This document shows, one piece after another, positions 24,203-32,469 of a stretch of 41,335 nucleotides of DNA. This DNA comes from CAYOHY01 sp964403885. GTDB taxonomy: Bacteria; Actinomycetota; Coriobacteriia; Anaerosomatales; PHET01. Positions within the stretch are counted from its first letter, which is position 1, and every line of letters starts with the position of its first letter. The notes below the pieces were generated by a model. The model was not told the DNA's origin and did no database searches. It saw only the letters and a program-made list of their open reading frames with translations. Where the stretch lies: contig CAYOHY010000016.1 of NCBI GenBank assembly GCA_964403885.1, forward strand, positions 1 to 41,335, given 5' to 3'. Position numbers and translations under genes: made by a program.

Positions 24203-24849
24203 GCCAGCGAGGCGTGTTCATCACCTTCGAGGGCGGCGAGGGTTCCGGCAAGTCGACCCAGATAGGCATCCTGGCCCGTCGCTTGGAGGCCGCCGGACTG
24301 GCCGTGCGCACGCTCCGTGAACCCGGTGGCACCGAGGTGGGAGAGGCCGTGCGCCGCATCCTGCTCGACCCCGAGCACGCGGGGCTCGATGCACGCGCCG
24401 AGCTGCTGCTGTACGAGGCCGCCCGAGCGCAACTGGTGGCCGAGGTCATCGAGCCTGCCCTTGAGGCCGGCGAGGTGGTCTTGTGCGACCGCTTCTTCGA
24501 CTCCACCACCGCCTACCAAGGCTACGCACGCTCCCTGCCGCTCGACGAGATAGACGCGCTCAACGCCATCGCCACCGGCGGTGTCGTGCCTGACAGGACC
24601 CTCGTGCTCGACATCGATCCCGAGGTGGGCGTCGAACGAGCGACCGCTGAGTCCGTCGATCGCCTCGAGGCCGAGGATATGGCGTTCCACCGCAACGTGC
24701 GCACGGGCTTTCTCGCCGTCGCCGCGGCTGAGCCCGGTCGGGTTCGCGTCGTCGATGCCGACGGCACACAGGCCGAGGTCGCCCAACGGGTCGTCGCCGC
24801 GCTTGCGGACGTCGACGCGTTGCATGCCGCGCTGGAAGAACCCCGATGA
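24199..24849 (+). CDS. tmk: Thymidylate kinase
   Basis: 216 residues; phosphorylates dTMP to dTDP. P-loop FEGGEGSGKST, dTMP-binding REPGGT, CDRFFDSTTAYQGYAR and the LID part DRLEAEDMAFHRNVR are visible. Start ATG 24199 overlaps the fumarase beta stop; ribosome site AAGGGGAG. Length is typical. It overlaps holB by 4 bp, an arrangement (tmk-holB-PSP1) common in many bacteria. Confidence 0.96.
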   Translation: MSQRGVFITFEGGEGSGKSTQIGILARRLEAAGLAVRTLREPGGTEVGEAVRRILLDPEHAGLDARAELLLYEAARAQLVAEVIEPALEAGEVVLCDRFFDSTTAYQGYARSLPLDEIDALNAIATGGVVPDRTLVLDIDPEVGVERATAESVDRLEAEDMAFHRNVRTGFLAVAAAEPGRVRVVDADGTQAEVAQRVVAALADVDALHAALEEPR

Positions 24850-25970
24850 CGCGCTGCGTGTGGGACGACATCATCGGGCAGCGCAAGGTGACCGACTTCC
24901 TGCGCACCATCTCGGCCACCGGTCGTGTTGGTCATGCGTATCTGTTCGTTGGCCCCCCGGGCGCCGGCAAGAAGACCGCGGCCATATCGTTCGCGTGCGC
25001 CTTGTTCTGTGGCGACAACGGGTGTGGCGCGTGCTCGGCGTGCACGCGTGTCAGGCGTCGAACGCACCCCGACGTCCACTTGATCGAGCCTGAGGGCGCG
25101 GCCGGCTACCTTGCCGAGCAGGTGCGAGAGGTCATCCACGACACCTCGATGTCGCCGGTGGAGGGCCCGCGCAAGGTCTACATCTTCGAGAGCGCCGACC
25201 TGTTCAACGACTCCTCGGCCAATGCGTTTCTAAAGACGCTCGAGGAGCCGCCCGGCGATGTCGTCATCATCTTGCTCGCTCATTCCTACGAACGCGTCCT
25301 TCCCACCATCGCCTCGCGATGCCAGGTGGTGCGGTTCCGCCGCATCCCGCCCTCAGAGGCCTCGGCGGTGCTCGTCGAGCAGACGGGCGCCGACGCCGCG
25401 GAGGCGACCGCCGCGCTCGCTGCATCGGGCGGCGTGATCTCGCGTGCTCGTGACTTCCTGGGCAGCTCATCGCGGCGTGCCGCGCGCAGCGTGATCCTTC
25501 GAACGCTGAAGGGGCTGCCGCTCATGGACGAGTTCGACGTCTTGCAGGCGGCCAAGGAGTTGCTGGTCGCGGTCAAGGCGCCGCTCGAGGACGTGAAGGT
25601 CACGCAGGCGGCCGAACTTGCCGAGCGCTCCGAGTTCATGGGGAGGGGCGCCACCAAGGCGCTTGAGGACCGGCATAAGCGTGAGTTGACCGCGCGTGAG
25701 CGCGAAGGCGTGGCAGAGGTTTTGAACGTGGCCGAGAGCTGGCTTCGTGATTGCTTGACTATCTCGCAGGGAGTGGGCGATCTGGTGGTCAACGCCGACG
25801 CTCTGGACTCCATGCAGGAGGTGGGCGCGGTCATGACTCCGGCCGCTGCCGCGGCCGGGCTCGCCGCGGTAAACGAGGCCCGCCGCCGAATCTCGTATAA
25901 TGTGAGCCCCCAGTTGGCCGTAGAGGCCATGCTGTTCGATCTCCGGGAGGTCCTGCGATGCCCACGGTAG
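24846..25970 (+). CDS. holB: DNA polymerase III delta' subunit
   Basis: 374 residues. Clamp-loader AAA+ protein: WDDIIGQRKV at the start, Walker-A-like GPPGAGKKTA, zinc-binding cysteines in FCGDNGCGACSACTRV, ANAFLKTLEEPP and the sensor/SRC motif IASRCQVVRF. The P-loop keeps GKK-T and may be active. Start ATG 24846 overlaps tmk. It overlaps the PSP1 gene by 13 bp. Confidence 0.93.
   Translation: MTRCVWDDIIGQRKVTDFLRTISATGRVGHAYLFVGPPGAGKKTAAISFACALFCGDNGCGACSACTRVRRRTHPDVHLIEPEGAAGYLAEQVREVIHDTSMSPVEGPRKVYIFESADLFNDSSANAFLKTLEEPPGDVVIILLAHSYERVLPTIASRCQVVRFRRIPPSEASAVLVEQTGADAAEATAALAASGGVISRARDFLGSSSRRAARSVILRTLKGLPLMDEFDVLQAAKELLVAVKAPLEDVKVTQAAELAERSEFMGRGATKALEDRHKRELTAREREGVAEVLNVAESWLRDCLTISQGVGDLVVNADALDSMQEVGAVMTPAAAAAGLAAVNEARRRISYNVSPQLAVEAMLFDLREVLRCPR
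25896..25901 (+). promoter_or_regulatory. -10-like TATAAT within holB 3' end
   Basis: A perfect TATAAT 57 bp before the PSP1 start codon, inside holB. No matching -35, so an internal promoter is only possible. Confidence 0.3.
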
Positions 25971-27154
25971 TGGGAATCCGACTCCGGTTCTCGAAGACTC
26001 TCTGGTTCGACCCCGCGGGCACCGTGCCTGTCGAGGGCGATCTTGTCATCGTCGAGACCGAGCGTGGTTCAGAGCTAGGAACGGTAGTACAGGCACCTCA
26101 CGAGGTGACACCTGAGCAGTTGCCCGCACCCCTGAAGCCCGTTGTCCGCATCGTCGACGATGAGGACCGGGCGCATATCGCCGAGCTCGAGGAGATGGAG
26201 CGCGAAGCGCTGCCCGTCTTCCGTGAGCTTGTGGCGCAGTACGGGCTGGACATGAAGCCCATCGATGTCGAGTACCTCTTCGGAGGCGACAAGGTGGTCT
26301 TCTACTTCTCGGCCGAGGAGCGTGTGGACTTCCGCGAGCTGGTCAAAGACCTCGCTGCGCGGTTCAAGGCGCGCATCGACATGCGGCAGGTGGGCGTTCG
26401 CGATGAGGCGCGCATGGTGGGCGGCGTAGGTCACTGCGGCCAGATGCTGTGCTGTGTGCGTCTTGGCGGTGAGTTCCAGCCGGTCTCGATCCGTATGGCA
26501 AAAGAGCAGGACCTGCCACTTAACCCCTTGAAGATAAGCGGGCTTTGCGGCAGACTCATGTGCTGTCTGCGCTACGAGTTCGATGCGTACAAGGACTTCA
26601 AGCAGCGGGCGCCGCGCAAAGGTGCCATGATCGAGACCCCGTCCGGTGAGGCGAAAGTCGCCGAGCTGAACACCCCGCGTGAGACCGTCACGCTGCGTCT
26701 CGAGGATGGAAGCCGAGTCACGGTACCGCTGTCGGAGATGTCCTGTGGCAAGGGGACCGGCTGCCCGTGCAAGGTCAGCCAGGAGGTTCTCGATGAGGTG
26801 ACCGGTGCGGCGGCAGTCGTGCTGCCCGAGCCGATCATCGTGCCCAAGCTCATCGAGTCTCAGCCCGAGACTCCCGCACCCCGCGAGGGCAACGGGGGTG
26901 GGCGCAGGCGCAGGCGTCGCGGTGGCTCGAAGTCGCCGGACTCGCAAGAGGCGCCCGCGAAGGGTTCGCAGCCCAAGCCGGCCAAGGCGAAGGGTGAGCC
27001 CAAGGGTGGCGGCGCGAAGCCGCCGGCGAAGAAGCCGGCAGGCGAGCAGCCTAAGGCGTCCGGAGCCGAGGGTGGCTCAGCGGAGCAGCCGTCAGCCGGC
27101 AGGAGGCGCCGCAGGCGTCGCAGGCCGGGCGGAGGCGGGGGCACCGCCTCGTAG
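25958..27154 (+). CDS. PSP1-domain (RicT/YaaT-like) protein with basic C-terminal tail
   Basis: 398 residues from ATG 25958. The first ~270 residues are a PSP1 domain as in Bacillus RicT (YaaT), which with RicA and RicF binds Fe-S clusters and helps RNase Y mRNA maturation. Cysteines: GHCGQMLCCVRLGG, GLCGRLMCCLRYEF and GKGTGCPC. The last ~100 residues are Gly/Pro/Lys/Arg-rich and disordered, with runs of arginine (RRRRRR near residues 311-316 and RRRRRRRR near the end), suggestive of RNA binding. RicA/RicF are not nearby. The tail is much longer than in Bacillus. Confidence 0.85.
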   Translation: MPTVVGIRLRFSKTLWFDPAGTVPVEGDLVIVETERGSELGTVVQAPHEVTPEQLPAPLKPVVRIVDDEDRAHIAELEEMEREALPVFRELVAQYGLDMKPIDVEYLFGGDKVVFYFSAEERVDFRELVKDLAARFKARIDMRQVGVRDEARMVGGVGHCGQMLCCVRLGGEFQPVSIRMAKEQDLPLNPLKISGLCGRLMCCLRYEFDAYKDFKQRAPRKGAMIETPSGEAKVAELNTPRETVTLRLEDGSRVTVPLSEMSCGKGTGCPCKVSQEVLDEVTGAAAVVLPEPIIVPKLIESQPETPAPREGNGGGRRRRRRGGSKSPDSQEAPAKGSQPKPAKAKGEPKGGGAKPPAKKPAGEQPKASGAEGGSAEQPSAGRRRRRRRRPGGGGGTAS

Positions 27155-27171
27155 GTTTGACAGGTGAACAT

Positions 27172-27247
27172 GCCGACGTAGCTCAGCTGGTAGAGCAGCG
27201 CACTCGTAATGCGCAGGCCAGGGGTTCGAGTCCCCTCGTCGGCTCCA
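27172..27247 (+). tRNA. tRNA-Thr (anticodon CGT)
   Basis: Full cloverleaf: acceptor GCCGACG/CGTCGGC, D arm GCTC/GAGC, anticodon stem GCGCA/TGCGC around loop CTCGTAA (anticodon CGT at 27205-27207), T arm AGGGG-TTCGAGT-CCCCT, discriminator T and encoded CCA. G1-C72 and C2-G71 match threonine identity. It starts 17 bp after the PSP1 stop and may be co-transcribed with it. Confidence 0.96.
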
Positions 27248-27258
27248 CACGATCGATC

Positions 27259-27291
27259 GAGGGCGGCGCACATGCGTCGCCCTCTTCCTTT
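27259..27291 (+). terminator. Intrinsic terminator after tRNA-Thr
   Basis: GAGGGCGGCGCA (27259-27270) and TGCGTCGCCCTC (27273-27284) make a 12-bp stem with one G-U, followed by TTCCTTT. Confidence 0.85.
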
Positions 27292-27580
27292 GCCCTCGCG
27301 CGTTCGGCCGGGCGCTCCCGGGGTGCGCTCACGCAGGAATCGGCACCGTCCGCGTTGAATCCCAACAGCGTCGGTAAACGGCTCGCAGGGTGTCGCGCGC
27401 CCGCTTACCGCTGAGGAGATACCGTTCACCGACGCTGCGCACCGCTCGACTGTCATAGTGCATGAGCCGCTGGTACCGTCGCACGCACTATCACGCTCCT
27501 GCCGGTGGGCGGTCTCTCTCGGACACCTCGGCGAGGGTGGTGCGAAGGCACCAAAGGGGACAAGGGAAGGTCGGCTGAGT
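27292..27580 (+). promoter_or_regulatory. Non-coding leader of the nuo operon with alternative hairpins
   Basis: No gene is seen here. The stretch 27366-27381 pairs with 27422-27437 (15 of 16 positions) or, exclusively, its CGGTAAACGG part pairs with 27401-27410 (9 of 10). The three arms are also copies of one element, CGGTRARCGG, one on + and two on - strand. A 7-bp inverted repeat, ATAGTGC/GCACTAT, sits at 27455-27461 and 27485-27491. No T-rich terminator or convincing promoter was found. This could be an RNA switch or a cluster of operators. Confidence 0.45.
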
Positions 27581-27937
27581 ATGACGCTCGACCAGATGGT
27601 AATCGCGGCGTTCATCGTCGTCGGCACGCTCTTCGTCGTAGTGGCGCTGAGCTCCTCGTGGCTGCTGTCACCAAAGCGCCCGAGCGCCGAGAAGTCCACC
27701 ACGTACGAGTGCGGCATCGAGCCGGTGGGTAGCCCGTGGATCCAGTTCAAGATCGGCTACTACGTCTACGCGCTGCTGTTCGTGGTCTTCGACATCGAGA
27801 CGGTGTTTCTCTATCCGTGGGCGGTCGTCTTCCGCCAGACCGGACTGTTCGTCCTTGTCGAGATGTTCATCTTCGTCGGCATCATCGTGGGCGGGCTCGC
27901 CTACGCATGGCGAGAAGGGGCGCTCAAGTGGCGCTAG
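27581..27937 (+). CDS. nuoA: NADH-quinone oxidoreductase-type subunit A
   Basis: 118 residues from ATG 27581 (AAGGGAAGG ten bases upstream); upstream in-frame codons fall in the leader. Membrane subunit next to the quinone site. Three helices, with the family stretch TTYECGIEPVGSPWIQFKIGY-like loop holding the conserved Cys, then FVVFDIETVFLYPWAVV. First gene of an eleven-gene complex I operon. Confidence 0.95.
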   Translation: MTLDQMVIAAFIVVGTLFVVVALSSSWLLSPKRPSAEKSTTYECGIEPVGSPWIQFKIGYYVYALLFVVFDIETVFLYPWAVVFRQTGLFVLVEMFIFVGIIVGGLAYAWREGALKWR

Positions 27938-28431
27938 ACAAGCTCACCGGTGAGAACTCGATCCTGTTCGCCAAGAGCGAGCAGCTCTTCGACTACGCCC
28001 GACGCAACTCGCTGTGGTATCTCGCGTTCGGTATCGCGTGCTGCGCGATCGAGGGCCTGATGCACGCGTCCGGGCCGCGGTTCGACTTCGACCGCATGGG
28101 CGTGTTCTTCCGCGCCAGCCCGCGTCAGGCCGACGTCATGATCGTCGCTGGTACCGTGAACCACAAGATGGCGCCCGTCGTGAAGCGCCTGTACGACCAG
28201 ATGCCCGAGCCCAAGTGGGTCGTTGCGATGGGCGCATGCGCTTCCACCGGCGGTCCGTTTCGCGAGTACCCCAACGTGATCATGGGCGTGGACAAGGTCG
28301 TTCCCGTCGACGTGTACATCCCTGGCTGCCCGCCTCGACCGGAATCGGTCCAGTACGGCTTCATGCAGCTCCAGGAAAAGATCAAGAAGGAGGCGGAGGA
28401 GCGTGTCGCTGCCCGACGTCGCCACGGTTAA
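27928..28431 (+). CDS. nuoB: Complex I subunit B (N2 cluster)
   Basis: 167 residues from GTG 27928, set by AAGGGG seven bases upstream; overlaps nuoA by 10 bp. It carries the terminal [4Fe-4S] cluster N2 that reduces quinone. Ligands are visible: the adjacent pair in GIACCAIEG, the Cys in MGACASTGGP and the one in PGCPPRPE. Overlaps nuoC by 29 bp. Confidence 0.96.
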   Translation: MALDKLTGENSILFAKSEQLFDYARRNSLWYLAFGIACCAIEGLMHASGPRFDFDRMGVFFRASPRQADVMIVAGTVNHKMAPVVKRLYDQMPEPKWVVAMGACASTGGPFREYPNVIMGVDKVVPVDVYIPGCPPRPESVQYGFMQLQEKIKKEAEERVAARRRHG

Positions 28432-28867
28432 GAGCATCCTCGCGGATGCCGGCATCTCCGAGGTCTCGGTCGATACGACCGGGCTCGGCGTGATGTGCCG
28501 CATCTCTGCCGATGGTGCACCCACCGCTCTTGAGGCCCTCAAGGCGAGCGAGTCGAACTTCGTGTTCCTGGTCGACCTGTTTGGCCATGACACCGGTGAG
28601 GGAGTGGATATCACCTATCACCTGAGGTCGTTCGCCCGCGATGAGGATCTCTACCTCCGCATCTCGCTTGCCTACGACGCCACGCTCGCCAGCGTGTGGG
28701 AGGTTCACCCGGCCGCCCTCATGCCCGAGCGCGAGACCGCCGAGATGTTCGGGCTCACGCTGTCCGGACACCCCAACCCCAAGCGTCTGCTCACCACCGA
28801 AGGCCTCGACCCGCTGCTTCTCAAGCGCGTGGAGATCCGCGGTGCCGAGGAGGTGCGCAGCCGATGA
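28403..28867 (+). CDS. nuoC: Complex I subunit C
   Basis: 154 residues from GTG 28403. The 30-kDa subunit of the connecting module; signature ERETAEMFGLTLSGHPNPKRLL near the C-terminus (the usual ERE.xDxFG..F.GHP pattern) is seen in part. Separate from nuoD rather than fused. Overlaps nuoD by 4 bp. Confidence 0.93.
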   Translation: MSLPDVATVKSILADAGISEVSVDTTGLGVMCRISADGAPTALEALKASESNFVFLVDLFGHDTGEGVDITYHLRSFARDEDLYLRISLAYDATLASVWEVHPAALMPERETAEMFGLTLSGHPNPKRLLTTEGLDPLLLKRVEIRGAEEVRSR

Positions 28868-30069
28868 CGACAAGGGAGTCTTGCCCCATCCGCTCGGGCC
28901 TGCTCGCCGAGGGCGCCTACATCCCCGCCGAGCTCCCGGTGGGTTTCAAGCGGGTGCCCGCAGGCATCGACGAGCTCTCCACCGAGCACCTCGTCATCAA
29001 CATGGGTCCGCAGCACCCGTCGACGCACGGCGTCTTGCGCATGGTCGTCGAAGCCAACGGTGAGGAGATCGTGGGCGCCGAGATGGTCATCGGCTACCTG
29101 CACCGTGGCATCGAGAAGCTCGCCGAGCACCGCCGCTACAACGCGGTGGGCACCCTGCTCGACCGCGGTGACTACGTGTCAGGTATCCACGGTGAGCTCG
29201 CCTTCGCGCTGGCCGCCGAGAAACTCGCCGAGATCGAGGTTCCCGAGAAAGCTGACTGGATCCGCGTGCTCATGGGAGAGCTCGTGCGTATCGCAAGCCA
29301 CCTGGTGTGGTTTGGCACCTTCGGACTCGACACGGGCGCGATGGGCCAGTTCCTCTACGCGGTCCGCGACCGTGAGGTCCTGCTCGACATCCTCGAGGCG
29401 GTCACCGGTAGCCGCATGATGTTCAACTACGTGCGCCCCGGCGGTGTGGTCGCCGACCTGCCCGTCGGTATCGAGGCCAAGATCGAGGAGTTCCTCAAGG
29501 ACTTCGCTGTCCACATCGAGGAGCACGACCAGATCCTCGGCGGCAACGAGATCTTCCAGGCGCGCACCCATGGTGTGGGTGTCGTGTCGCGCGAGACCGC
29601 GCTGGCCTTCGGGATGACCGGGGCGAACCTGCGCGCGTCGGGCGTGTCGTTCGACGTGCGTCGCGAGCGCCCCTACGCCGCCTACGACAAGATGGAGTTC
29701 GCCGTGCCCGTCGCCACCGAAGGCGACTGCTGGGCGCGCTACGTCGTGCGCATGGAGGAGATGCGGCAGTCCGCGCGCATCATCCGCCAGTGCCTCGACG
29801 GTATGCCCGAAGGCGACCATACCGCCAAGGTGGCCAAGATCTTGCGCCCGCCCGCGGGTGAGGCCTATGCCGCCACCGAGTCTCCCCGTGGCGAGTGGGG
29901 TATCCACCTCATCTCCGACGGCACCGAGAACCCGTATCGCATGCGGTATCGTCCGCCTGCGCTCTACTCCCTCCAGCTCGTGGAGGCGGTCATGCCCGGA
30001 TCGCTGCTCGCCGACGCCATCGTCACCGCCGGCAGCGTCGACCTCGTGCTGGGGGAGATCGACCGATGA
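28864..30069 (+). CDS. nuoD: Complex I subunit D (49-kDa, quinone site)
   Basis: 401 residues from ATG 28864; overlaps nuoC and nuoH by 4 bp each (ATGA). Homologous to [NiFe]-hydrogenase large subunits but without the Ni ligands; it lines the quinone cavity with NuoB. Seen: INMGPQHPSTHGVLR, GYLHRGIEKL, RASHLVW-type IASHLVWFGTF, GANLRASG and the C-terminal VLGEIDR. The N-terminal ~40 residues are a little longer than usual and may be unstructured. Confidence 0.96.
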   Translation: MTTRESCPIRSGLLAEGAYIPAELPVGFKRVPAGIDELSTEHLVINMGPQHPSTHGVLRMVVEANGEEIVGAEMVIGYLHRGIEKLAEHRRYNAVGTLLDRGDYVSGIHGELAFALAAEKLAEIEVPEKADWIRVLMGELVRIASHLVWFGTFGLDTGAMGQFLYAVRDREVLLDILEAVTGSRMMFNYVRPGGVVADLPVGIEAKIEEFLKDFAVHIEEHDQILGGNEIFQARTHGVGVVSRETALAFGMTGANLRASGVSFDVRRERPYAAYDKMEFAVPVATEGDCWARYVVRMEEMRQSARIIRQCLDGMPEGDHTAKVAKILRPPAGEAYAATESPRGEWGIHLISDGTENPYRMRYRPPALYSLQLVEAVMPGSLLADAIVTAGSVDLVLGEIDR

Positions 30070-31031
30070 GCGACGTTCTCAACGCCACACTGCGCGTGTT
30101 GCCGGCAGTGGGTCTCATGCTGGCGAACGGCGTCATCCTCATCTGGATGCTGCGCAAGGTGCTCGGACATCTTCACGTGCGCCTCGGACCAACGGTCAAC
30201 GGCCCGTTCGGCCTGCTTCAGACGCCGCTCGACGTGGTGAAGCTCCTCACCAAGGAGGACCCCACGCCCGCGAACGTCGACAAGTGGCTGTACTTCCTCG
30301 CGCCGGCAGTGGTGTTCGTGCCGTCGCTGATGGCCTACGCGCCGCTGCCGTTCTCGCCCGACTGGATCATGTCCGATCTGGACCTGGGCCTGCTCTATGT
30401 GTTCGCGGTCCTGTCGCTTGTTCCGCTGGGCGTGCTCATGGCAGGCTGGGCCAGCTCGAACAAGTGGTCGCTCGTGGGCGGCATGCGCGCCGTGGGGCAG
30501 CAGATCGCCTACGAGGTGCCGCTCCTGCTGGCCGCGCTCCCGATCGTGATGAGCGCCGGTTCGCTCAACCTCCAAGACATCGTGGATGCACAGTCCTCGA
30601 TGTGGTTCTGCTGGAACATCCCGTCGATGCTGCTGTTCTTCGTGGCGGCGCTCGCAGAGCTCAGCCAGACCCCGTTCGACCTCGCCGAGGCCGAGTCGGA
30701 GCTGGTCGCCGGCTTCGCGAGCGAGTATGCCTCGATGAAGTTCGGTCTGCTGTTCCTCGCCGAGTTCAGCAACATGTTCATCATGAGCGCGCTCATGGTC
30801 ACGCTGTTCTTCGGCGGCTGGAAGGGCCTTGGGCCGGTGCCCGGTCCCGTGGTCTTCATCCTCAAGACCTACGTGATCATCTTCGTGATGATGTGGGTGC
30901 GCGGCACCTTCCCGCGTGTTCGCGTCGATCAGCTTCAGGCGCTCAGCTGGAAGGTGCTCCTGCCCGTCTCGCTTGGATGGCTCATGCTCTACGGCGTGGC
31001 TATCAAGGTGTCTGAGGCGGTGGCCCGATGA
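30066..31031 (+). CDS. nuoH: Complex I subunit H
   Basis: 321 residues. Membrane subunit forming the quinone tunnel entrance and the first half-channel. Family features: RLGPTVNGPFGLLQ, DVVKLLTKED, AELSQTPFDLAEAESELVAGF and MWVRGTFPRVRVDQL. The gene is complete; a scaffold gap begins 28 bp after its stop. The next gene normally overlaps it (ATG at 31028). Confidence 0.95.
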   Translation: MSDVLNATLRVLPAVGLMLANGVILIWMLRKVLGHLHVRLGPTVNGPFGLLQTPLDVVKLLTKEDPTPANVDKWLYFLAPAVVFVPSLMAYAPLPFSPDWIMSDLDLGLLYVFAVLSLVPLGVLMAGWASSNKWSLVGGMRAVGQQIAYEVPLLLAALPIVMSAGSLNLQDIVDAQSSMWFCWNIPSMLLFFVAALAELSQTPFDLAEAESELVAGFASEYASMKFGLLFLAEFSNMFIMSALMVTLFFGGWKGLGPVPGPVVFILKTYVIIFVMMWVRGTFPRVRVDQLQALSWKVLLPVSLGWLMLYGVAIKVSEAVAR

Positions 31032-31059
31032 GGATCTGGGGTTCTGGTCTTCTCAACGG
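31005..31059 (+). repeat. Left copy of 55-bp duplicated contig end
   Basis: Identical to 31160-31214. It holds the nuoH 3' end and the first 32 bases of nuoI (from ATG 31028), which then stop at the N gap. Best explained as assembly overlap. Confidence 0.9.
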
Positions 31060-31159
31060 NNNNNNNNNNNNNNNNNNNNNNNNNNNNNNNNNNNNNNNNN
31101 NNNNNNNNNNNNNNNNNNNNNNNNNNNNNNNNNNNNNNNNNNNNNNNNNNNNNNNNNNN
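31060..31159. other. Scaffold gap of 100 N
   Basis: Exactly 100 N, a placeholder length. The flanks repeat 55 bp, so the two contigs overlap and the true missing length is probably zero. Confidence 0.95.
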
Positions 31160-31214
31160 AAGGTGTCTGAGGCGGTGGCCCGATGAGGATCTGGGGTTCT
31201 GGTCTTCTCAACGG
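31160..31214 (+). repeat. Right copy of 55-bp duplicated contig end
   Basis: Identical to 31005-31059; contains the real continuation into full-length nuoI. Removing 31060-31214 restores nuoH and nuoI with their normal ATGA overlap. Confidence 0.9.
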
Positions 31215-31662
31215 TCTGCGCATCTCCATGCGCAACATGTTCAGAGGCCCCATCACGGTGCAGTACCCGTTCGAGAAGGTGGAGCTGCCCGAGCGTTCAC
31301 GCTGGGCGGTCGCCCCCAAGTTCGACGAGACGGGCGCCCCAAAGTGCACCGCCTGCATGACGTGCGTCAAGACGTGCCCTGACTACATCCTCGCCCTCGA
31401 GGTCACCACTGACCCTGAGACTCGCGCCAAGCACATCGACCACTTCTCGTATCAGGTGGGCGCGTGCATGATGTGCGGCCTGTGCGTCGAGTCGTGCCCG
31501 TTCGATGCGATCGAGATGAGCCACGACTACGAGCTGGCCAAGGTCGATCCGGCCAACCTCGAGTACGACCTGCTGACCGACGTCGACGCCTTCAGCAAGA
31601 AGCGAGAGGCAGCGCCTCGTCCGGCGGCCCCCAAGGCAGAAGAAGGAGGCGCCGATGCTTAG
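31183..31662 (+). CDS. nuoI: Complex I subunit I (two [4Fe-4S] ferredoxin-like)
   Basis: 159 residues from ATG 31183. Carries clusters N6a and N6b, relaying electrons to NuoB. Both motifs are complete: CTACMTCVKTCP and CMMCGLCVESCPFDA. N-terminus GLRISMRNMFRGPITVQYP is the usual membrane-associated helix. A 30-residue Ala/Pro/Glu tail ends it. In a complex lacking NuoEFG this subunit is a likely docking place for a ferredoxin-like donor. Overlaps nuoJ by 8 bp. Confidence 0.95.
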   Translation: MRIWGSGLLNGLRISMRNMFRGPITVQYPFEKVELPERSRWAVAPKFDETGAPKCTACMTCVKTCPDYILALEVTTDPETRAKHIDHFSYQVGACMMCGLCVESCPFDAIEMSHDYELAKVDPANLEYDLLTDVDAFSKKREAAPRPAAPKAEEGGADA

Positions 31663-32158
31663 CACGGTCAGTGGCGTCGGATTCGCGGTGCTCGCGACGA
31701 TCGTCGTGGGCTGCGCGGTCATGATGCTCGCGTCGAGAAATGTGGTGCATGCGGCGTTTTGGATGCTGGGCTCGATGCTGGGCACGGCCGGTATCTACAC
31801 GCTCCTTTCGGCCGGGTTCGTCGCACTCGTGCAGGTCATGGTGTACGCGGGTGCAGTCGCCGTTTTGCTGCTCTTCGTGATCATGCTCACGCTTCGCCGC
31901 AGAGAGGATGCGGTTCGCTCGCGCGATTTCTCGCTCCCGGCCGCGGCGCTCGCGGTCACGTTTCTCGGGCTCATCCTCATCGCGATTCGCGGGTTCGCGC
32001 CCAAGGCCGACTCGTTCCCTGACGCGGTCCCCGGGATCGTGGAGTTTGGAACCCAACTGTTCAGCCGCTGGGCACTGCCCTTCGAGGTGGCCTCGCTTGT
32101 CCTCACCGTCGCGCTGGTGGGCGCGGTCTGGTGGTCGAACGGAGGAGGAGACGAGTGA
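31655..32158 (+). CDS. nuoJ: Complex I subunit J
   Basis: 167 residues, five helices; ribosome site GAAGGAGG. Family stretch ALVQVMVYAGAVAVLLLFVIML marks helix 3 with its pi-bulge region. Overlaps nuoK by 4 bp (GTGA). Confidence 0.94.
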   Translation: MLSTVSGVGFAVLATIVVGCAVMMLASRNVVHAAFWMLGSMLGTAGIYTLLSAGFVALVQVMVYAGAVAVLLLFVIMLTLRRREDAVRSRDFSLPAAALAVTFLGLILIAIRGFAPKADSFPDAVPGIVEFGTQLFSRWALPFEVASLVLTVALVGAVWWSNGGGDE

Positions 32159-32466
32159 AGGTGGGAGTCGAAGCCTTCGTCTTGCTGAGCGCGATCCTGT
32201 TCTCGCTCGGTCTGTATGGCGCCTTGTCCAAGCGCTCGGCGGTCATGTTGCTCATGTCGCTTGAGCTCATGGCCAACGCCGTCAACATCAACTTCGTGGC
32301 CCTGTCGCGGTTCGTGACGCCGTCACTGATGACGGGCCAGTTCTTCGCCGTGTTCCTCATGGTCATCGCGGCCGCTGAGATCGGCCTGGGCCTCGCGCTC
32401 GTGCTCGCTCTCTACCGCCACACCAAGACCATCGAGATCCAGTTCCTCGACGAGTTGAAGGGATAG
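32155..32466 (+). CDS. nuoK: Complex I subunit K
   Basis: 103 residues from GTG 32155, fixed by GGAGGAG and the overlap with nuoJ; an upstream in-frame GTG at 32131 lies inside nuoJ. Three helices. Both proton-channel glutamates are present, in MSLELMANAVNINFV and IAAAEIGLGLALVLALYR. Confidence 0.95.
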   Translation: MKVGVEAFVLLSAILFSLGLYGALSKRSAVMLLMSLELMANAVNINFVALSRFVTPSLMTGQFFAVFLMVIAAAEIGLGLALVLALYRHTKTIEIQFLDELKG

Positions 32467-32469
32467 GCA

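Noticed and set aside
27157..27162. TTGACA just before tRNA-Thr
   Set aside because: It is 10 bp from the tRNA 5' end, so its -10 would fall inside the tRNA; no such box is there.
31005..31214. 55-bp direct repeat as a mobile-element target duplication
   Set aside because: It flanks a 100-N placeholder and spans a normal nuoH-nuoI junction; assembly overlap explains it.
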